From assembly GCF_004211955.1 (NCBI RefSeq), contig NZ_RHJI01000003.1:1-64000 (forward strand): a DNA stretch of 64,000 nt, read 5' to 3'. The position numbers and the translations under genes were made by a program. The notes under the pieces were generated by a model, which did not search any database, was not told where the DNA came from, and worked only from the letters and a program-made list of their open reading frames with translations. Numbering within the stretch: position 1 is the stretch's first letter; the number at the start of each line of letters is the position of its first letter. Positions 60,801 through 64,000 of the stretch are shown piece by piece. This stretch comes from Escherichia sp. E1V33. Its GTDB lineage: Bacteria > Pseudomonadota > Gammaproteobacteria > Enterobacterales > Enterobacteriaceae.

Positions 60801-61142
60801 TTACCGCAGGAAAGCGTTGACACTAAAGTTTCGGCAACGCCAGAGGCAGTACCAGAGACTGATGAGAGTTGGGCTGAGATTATTGAGTTTGGCTTATTAA
60901 GCGCTGAAGAGATCGCGTTGCTTCAGTCTCATTCTCTCTCTGCGCCGACTCTCGGCTACGAATTGCAAAATGATGAAGGTGAAATTATTGCGGAAGCCGA
61001 TCTCGCCTGGCCATCACAAAAATGGGCATTGATTATTGATAATCAAGAATTTATTCCATTATTCACAACTAGGGGTTGGCACGTTGCATTCGGGCCAATT
61101 GACGAAAATACATTGCAACATCTGTCCGGAGGTGACAAATGA
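54801..61142 (+). CDS. giant YprA/DUF1998-type helicase of a DISARM-like operon
   Basis: 2113 residues, similar in layout to DruE and to DrmA-DrmB joined. Walker A is VATGTGSGKTECFMFP (about 102-117); VVDELHTFDGAQGS is DELH (about 233); motifs V-VI are ATPTLEMGIDVGDL and NYLQRIGRAGRKDGN (about 1030-1070). CxxC zinc pairs occur near 495-600 (CRDC, CPTC, CGHCG, CPYC) and 1352-1375 (CSHC, CPKC). DUF1998 with CSCNN...CYRCVYAY sits near 1610-1645. After it (about 1740-1810) PDYVLYP, AIFLDGFAFHKN and WTVTW look like a restriction-type nuclease fold. The C-terminus (AEADLAWPSQKWALII, about 2070) resembles another such fold. ATG overlaps the methylase stop by one base and its stop overlaps the UvrD gene by ATGA. 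Confidence 0.87.
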   Translation: MLPSVVSRQVADSVAAFLRAAFPLNSPLFNGENNDNVSMLEQFLAQPETLLKGPYLSAQLPFRKSDLPLNFFPNLTLPFPPHAHQARAFQRLGSDAPQPTLVATGTGSGKTECFMFPLLNHCAGASQAGVKAIIIYPMNALATDQASRFAKTIASDPQLHGKVTVGLFVGDSEIEPSKKMSAEKVITCKHTLRESPPDILLTNYKMLDYLLMRPGDQPLWRYNQPGSLRYLVVDELHTFDGAQGSDLACLVRRLKHHIGVDNQRFACVGTSATVGDELGQLLDYAKTIFDQPFTDDAVIREDRYTAAEYLQDYTIAYSQYPGPEVASALDPQSYATPVAYLNGQIPLWFPDSDLQLPDDLESDDGREKRIALGSLLRRHSVMHVLLHDLQGGILSERECLENLQVMLAESADHARRVLQSILALIAQARLEVPETEHDRQKRLQAKKARPVLPFVQLRSQLWLREMRRLVASVAKTPRLVFADDVAVEDREHYLPVIHCRDCHATGWASLRHGQSVQLETDLDGIYRQFFEKGRSIVLAFPDNNEKAVSGAHQKLCPTCLKLNRQSSVQCGHCGHTELLQVLIPDMLKERKDELEFANECPYCNSKQGISILGSRAASLSAVMIHQLYGSQFNEHKKLITFSDSVQDAAHRASFFTARTWPLMIRGQIASVLGEKETLPLDAFAARVCQQTRERSPDDAHFAANFIAPNMQWLNDYQTLKNEGKLAENSDLPELVSLRLDWEVYSEFTLRARIGRTLEATGYAVAGVDKERFNPAVTALHQQLCEELGDEMSGVSVEQVAHLALGVIWYQRQAGAVMHPAFESYRRDSTTFMMTQKERTSRYMPSIGPKTRKPAYASFEKINGFHRLIGAKSNPSWYQHWINRTLSNGNNLFISSVAETVLRRLFTALKIAGVVKDFDTKGREAWGLVPSALVVSRDVVQLNCSCCREVVRAPADQGWQWRNAPCLSLRCEGRYQEVDNTATWRWENMDIARVQGAEHTGLLSREDREATEKSFYRGNQPWNINLLSATPTLEMGIDVGDLSTVLLCSVPPAQANYLQRIGRAGRKDGNALNITVAEGNPHDQFFFEEPLEMMQGQVQAPGVFLNATAILERQLAAFCMDNWVKTGVPESAICKNVKQMLDELEFGRKSGFPYNLLRYIEQHHAEIAAQFTAIFPDLAAETRQQLLSYLQGAPGQRSLVQRIEEALKLLVEDRKSLRSRIDKLKRSIDKLENAPRDQNFDSDMRELTSERQALMALVNQINNKQTLNFLTDEGLLPNYAFPEAGITLRSVLWRRKEGGEAREYQNTTFEYERPASTALAELAPLNNFYAGGHKVEIEQIDLKVSEPENWRICSHCNYSENIDQTGDQHKYCPKCGTPGWADAGQKTTLLKLRQVYARASARDSQISDDSDSREPAFFQRQLLVSFEKEDVSAAYAIEEGEVPFGFEFLSKVTLRDINFGKMADDANELMIAGEAKKRTGFKVCLGCGMVQRPRDHEPRHDLSCKYRTEPEKAKFEDYLYLYRQLESEALRILLPVSSYSNDRVVEASLGAAIQLGLKHYFKGNVDHLKGVVYREPENEGESWRQYLVIYDTVPGGTGSLKELMRTPDNLLKLLELAYQAIVECSCNNDTHKDGCYRCVYAYRDRGRMKYVSRDQARLLLAKILQARDSIRVIDSIKNISLEAMMGSELEKRFISCLQENKNLIVSRSYAHQGAGWIINTRSEPMMSWHLKAQVDLGAKEAVGIPCRPDYVLYPLMQSDVIKPVAIFLDGFAFHKNSVAEDVQKRQAIRDSGNFWVWTVTWADLKEPGLKHVQDVLGLGHNPDMKQPKFYNLFHDTNFAALEASFRERNSFALLLDYLADPGGRTQLWQRMAAAHAWVWLDVKKSQDAGTKQKYAYEMQENAPAWRLAELLPDEPFVFGGLLDSCNSSQQFIELASVLPQQAIKPTTSVAQMRSWLRLHICFDDRYTQDDGYEAGLNGFWRLVNLLQFLPDMTFTSRKAVHLPQESVDTKVSATPEAVPETDESWAEIIEFGLLSAEEIALLQSHSLSAPTLGYELQNDEGEIIAEADLAWPSQKWALIIDNQEFIPLFTTRGWHVAFGPIDENTLQHLSGGDK

Positions 61143-63253
61143 CGGTGCAAACGCCCAAGGTGGCACTTTCTGATGGTTTTCTGGGCGCATTCGCGCGGAT
61201 CCCAAAAGCACAGCAAAAAAAGGTGCAGGAATTCATCTCCAAATTCCGTCAGGACCCGACCAGTAATGGACTTAACTATGAAAAGATCCACGATGCGCGC
61301 AGTAAAAATGTTCATTCGGTGCGAATCGATCAAACTTATCGCGGCATTGTTCTGAAACCTGAACAGGGTGCCCTGTATATGCTGATGTGGGTGGATAAAC
61401 ACGACGAAGCATACGACTGGGCGCGGCGGCATGATTGTTCGATTCACCCGGTTACCGGCGCGATTCAGGTCATTGATATTAGCTATATCAAACCGGCAGC
61501 GGAAGCGGTGGTAGATAAACCGAAACTCTTTGCGGCTTACAGCGCGGAACAGATTCTGGCCCTGGGCGTGCCGCCTGTCTTTATTGATCAGGTGATGGCG
61601 CTTACCGATGAAGCCGGGCTTAATCAACTTGAAAGCATAATGCCAGCAGAAGCCTGGGAACCTCTGCACTGGCTGGCAGAAGGGCTGGATTACCAGGAAG
61701 TGCTGGAAGAGTTTAACGATCATCGTGATGAGCCTGTTGATACCAACGACTTTATGGAGGCGATTGAACGAAGTAAACGTCGCTTCCATGTCGTTGAAAA
61801 TGAACAGGAGCTGTTGCAGATGCTTAATGCGCCTTTAGAAAAATGGCGTGTATTTCTGCATCCGAGCCAGCGAAAACTGGTGGAGTCGCCCGCTAATGGT
61901 CCGGTACGAGTACTGGGCGGTGCAGGTACAGGGAAAACGGTTGTTGCGATGCACCGTGCGCGGTGGTTATCTCAGCGTCTGGCAGATAAACCCGGTAAGA
62001 AGGTACTTTTCACGACCTTTACGCGTAACCTGGCGGCAGATATTCGCGCTAATCTCCAGCGGTTGTGTACGCGAGAAGAGATGGCGCGTATTGACGTCGT
62101 TAACATTGATGCCTGGATGAGCGACCAACTAAAACGCCACGGTTATGATTTCCGCGTGGTATACGACAGCGATGAAGGGCGACGCAAATGCTGGAACTAT
62201 GCCTTGCAGCAGGCACCTGCCGAACTGGGGCTACCTGACAATTTCTATGCTGAAGAGTGGCAACGCGTTGTCCAGCCAAATGCGGTTTACACCCGGGAGG
62301 AATACCTCAAAGTCAGCCGGGTTGGACGTGGTACAGCGTTATCCCGTATTCAACGGGCGAAAATCTGGCCAGTCTTTGAAGAATTCAGAGCACAAATGGC
62401 GCGTGCCAAACTGCGCGAAATGGGCGATGCCATGCATGAGGCTATTGTTCTGTTTAAAGAAAAACAGGTTCAACTACCTTATAGCAGTATTGTGGTCGAT
62501 GAAGCTCAAGATATCGGTGCCCCGGCATTTACTCTTATTCGCAGCCTGGTTCCCGAGTCGCCCAACGATCTGTTTATTGTCGGGGATGGGCATCAGCGTA
62601 TTTATCGCAATAAGGTCGTTCTTGGTCAGTGTGGTATTAACGTCCGTGGTCGTCGCAGTAAAAAATTGAAGATTAACTATCGGACCACAGAAGAGACGCG
62701 TCAATTTGCTGTTGGGCTGTTAACTGGTGTGAAGGTTGATAACCTCGATGGCGAAGCGGATACCAGTAATGATTATTTGTCATTACTGCACGGGGAAAAG
62801 CCCATGATTACGCATGCGGCGGATTTCAAAGAAGAGGCTGCGACGCTCGTCAAGCAAATTCAGGCATTGTTGGCGAATCAGGTTCGTTCTCAGGATATCT
62901 GCATTACTGCGCGTACTAAACATGCTTGCGACCGCTACGCATCAGCACTCAATGACGCCGGAATTGAGACATTTAATTTAGGCAATGATAGCGGTGACAG
63001 CGATGCACGCCCAGGCGTGCGGGTTGCAACGATGCACCGTATTAAAGGGCTTGAGTTCCAGTATGTGTTCCTGGTGGGGATTAACGAAGGTGTGGTGCCG
63101 GAAATAAAAGCATTAGCATCCGATGATCCCGTTGAACAGCGTGATGCATTATTTAATGAGCGCGCGTTACTGCATGTGGCTGCAACCCGTGCCGTAAAAG
63201 GGCTGTTTGTTTCATCATCTGGTGTCCCTAGTCCGCTATTAGTGGCTGACTGA
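61139..63253 (+). CDS. UvrD-type helicase with RelE-like N-terminal domain
   Basis: 704 residues. Residues 1-105 (GFLGAFARIPKAQQKKVQEF, KNVHSVRIDQTYRGIVLK, LYMLMWVDKHDEAYDWARRH) match the fold pattern of RelE/ParE toxins: a helix hairpin, then strands with a basic Arg pair and a final helix. After a linker of 140 residues comes a superfamily 1 helicase: GGAGTGKTVVAMHRARWL (about 258-275), SSIVVDEAQDIG, YRTTEETRQFA, and MHRIKGLEFQYVFLVG with LLHVAATRAVKGLFV. Coupled to the giant helicase by an ATGA overlap, the last gene of the operon. Similar RelE-fold/UvrD proteins accompany DISARM-related loci; whether the RelE part cuts RNA is unknown. Confidence 0.87.
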   Translation: MTVQTPKVALSDGFLGAFARIPKAQQKKVQEFISKFRQDPTSNGLNYEKIHDARSKNVHSVRIDQTYRGIVLKPEQGALYMLMWVDKHDEAYDWARRHDCSIHPVTGAIQVIDISYIKPAAEAVVDKPKLFAAYSAEQILALGVPPVFIDQVMALTDEAGLNQLESIMPAEAWEPLHWLAEGLDYQEVLEEFNDHRDEPVDTNDFMEAIERSKRRFHVVENEQELLQMLNAPLEKWRVFLHPSQRKLVESPANGPVRVLGGAGTGKTVVAMHRARWLSQRLADKPGKKVLFTTFTRNLAADIRANLQRLCTREEMARIDVVNIDAWMSDQLKRHGYDFRVVYDSDEGRRKCWNYALQQAPAELGLPDNFYAEEWQRVVQPNAVYTREEYLKVSRVGRGTALSRIQRAKIWPVFEEFRAQMARAKLREMGDAMHEAIVLFKEKQVQLPYSSIVVDEAQDIGAPAFTLIRSLVPESPNDLFIVGDGHQRIYRNKVVLGQCGINVRGRRSKKLKINYRTTEETRQFAVGLLTGVKVDNLDGEADTSNDYLSLLHGEKPMITHAADFKEEAATLVKQIQALLANQVRSQDICITARTKHACDRYASALNDAGIETFNLGNDSGDSDARPGVRVATMHRIKGLEFQYVFLVGINEGVVPEIKALASDDPVEQRDALFNERALLHVAATRAVKGLFVSSSGVPSPLLVAD

Positions 63254-63268
63254 TAATATGTCCGAAAC

Positions 63269-63296
63269 AGACCAGGAGCCGAAACGCTCCTGGTCT
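63269..63296. terminator. bidirectional hairpin between UvrD gene and MBL gene
   Basis: AGACCAGGAGC (63269-63279) pairs perfectly with GCTCCTGGTCT (63286-63296), 11 bp with a 6-base loop. It lies between two convergent genes; T-runs are weak on both sides. Confidence 0.65.
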
Positions 63297-63362
63297 ATAT
63301 AACCGTTCTGGCAACTGGCGATATTTATATTTTTTAGCTCCCAACAGCCAGACAATATTAGC

Positions 63363-64000
63363 TTAGAAATTATATTCGCTTATGCGGTTTGCATATTGCA
63401 CAGTACAACCTGTTTTCTCTATATCTAACGTAACATCAGGATGTGGATGGTTTTTGGATGGGGTGACACACTGGACAAATATAGCTGGCACGAAAAGGCT
63501 GGCATTTTCTGCTGACCAATAGTCTCTGGAACCATGATGAGGAACTTGTATGACGCTTATTGATTTCTTGCGTCTGGGGCCAAAATGGTCAAGCATATCG
63601 CAAGCGACATCCTTGGTCAGGTTAATATCACCGGTAAGAAGAGTAGCGTGTTGAGCCATCGAATCAATAATAGAGTTAATTGTTCGTCCAACATACATAC
63701 ATAACGAAATATTATTTTTTGCTTTAGCTGTGTGACCAAAATGTTTTTGATAACAGGCTTTAAGTTTTTTTCTCCAATCAGGTGGAAGAGAACTAATGTC
63801 ATTTGTAAGTCCTAAGGAATCAATAAGAAGCTCAATCTCCGCTTTTACATCTTTTAACGGGACTTCTGATTTTAATGCGCAAATTTCACCTGATTGAACA
63901 CGGACCAGCCCTAATCCTTTAAAAGATTTCACAACGTTATAGAACATAAATTCGTAAGCGCTGTCTGTACTGTATAATGGAACTGCGTGGTCTATTGTTC
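63363..64000 (-). CDS. ComEC/Rec2-like metallo-beta-lactamase hydrolase, partial
   Basis: The C-terminal 210 or so residues of a gene that continues past the right edge; the frame is open from 63947 to 64000 (reading HAVPLYSTDSAYEFMFYNVV), so a start at 63947 should not be trusted. Visible metal-related parts: ATLLTGDINLTKDVACDML (strand with Asp ligand) and IQVPHHGSRDYWS (the HHGS segment of ComEC-type hydrolases), then HPHPDV. The first HxHxDH motif would be off-window. No transmembrane helix is seen, so this is a stand-alone ComEC-like hydrolase rather than the uptake channel. Such genes occur in defence islands with an uncharacterised partner, which would be to the right. Confidence 0.78.
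   Translation of the reverse strand, partial: TIDHAVPLYSTDSAYEFMFYNVVKSFKGLGLVRVQSGEICALKSEVPLKDVKAEIELLIDSLGLTNDISSLPPDWRKKLKACYQKHFGHTAKAKNNISLCMYVGRTINSIIDSMAQHATLLTGDINLTKDVACDMLDHFGPRRKKSISVIQVPHHGSRDYWSAENASLFVPAIFVQCVTPSKNHPHPDVTLDIEKTGCTVQYANRISEYNF

Noticed and set aside
1-64000. CRISPR array, rRNA or complete tRNA genes
   Set aside because: No regularly spaced repeats, no rRNA-like sequence, and only the 3' fragment of a tRNA was found.

Overview
The window is accessory DNA from an Escherichia coli or very close enterobacterial chromosome. The evidence is a near-canonical nanM (sialic-acid epimerase), a full CP4-type cryptic-prophage module (yfjP, yfjQ/yafZ, yfjR, ykfF, ardB/klcA, radC-like, yeeT, yeeU/yeeV-type toxin-antitoxin), and a 22-base sequence close to the 3' end of tRNA-Leu leuX followed by a terminator. 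This is the kind of integration hot spot found between leuX and the nan/fim region, and almost everything in it is anti-phage defence or mobile-element cargo.

Left part (1-26.6 kb): an unknown gene, then a SIR2-HerA pair whose SIR2 gene carries an in-frame TGA, then an IS21-type relic. Next is a five-gene minus-strand operon: type I restriction-modification hsdM-hsdS-DUF4268-hsdR plus a NERD-domain helicase. A TIR-domain gene diverges from it. A P4/CP4-like block follows: AlpA and an inovirus Gp2-like protein on minus, then a long plus-strand series from an unknown 380-aa protein through YfjP, YfjQ, YfjR, two exported proteins, YkfF, ArdB, RadC-like, YeeT, CbeA/CbtA-type antitoxin and toxin, DUF4942 and an XRE regulator. 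The leuX-like repeat at 26622-26643 looks like the right end of an integrated island.

Middle part (26.7-33.3 kb): a single-gene helicase-phospholipase D fusion matching Mokosh type II, a decayed second copy of the DUF4942 start, an SBD/HNH type IV restriction enzyme of the phosphorothioate-recognising kind, the 3' stub of another HNH gene, and an orphan nanM without nanC or nanS.

Right part (33.4-64 kb): a dense defence supercluster. Zorya type II (zorA-zorB-zorE) lies on minus. Divergent from it is Druantia type III (druH-druE). After a terminator comes a four-gene plus-strand operon: SNF2 helicase, giant adenine methylase, a 2113-aa YprA/DUF1998 helicase, and a UvrD-type helicase with a RelE-like N-terminus. 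The last operon resembles DISARM (SNF2, methylase and DUF1998 helicase components) but its helicase is a single giant protein and no separate DrmC-type nuclease is seen. It is the strongest candidate here for a less well described system; I recall, without being able to verify, that recent work on YprA-family helicases named DISARM-related loci of this kind ARMADILLO. A partial ComEC-like metallo-beta-lactamase gene runs off the right edge.

The likely layering: type I and type IV restriction, methylation-coupled helicases, membrane-anchored Zorya, and suicide-type NADases (TIR; SIR2 if functional). Functions are inferred from motifs and remembered family features; no searches were run.
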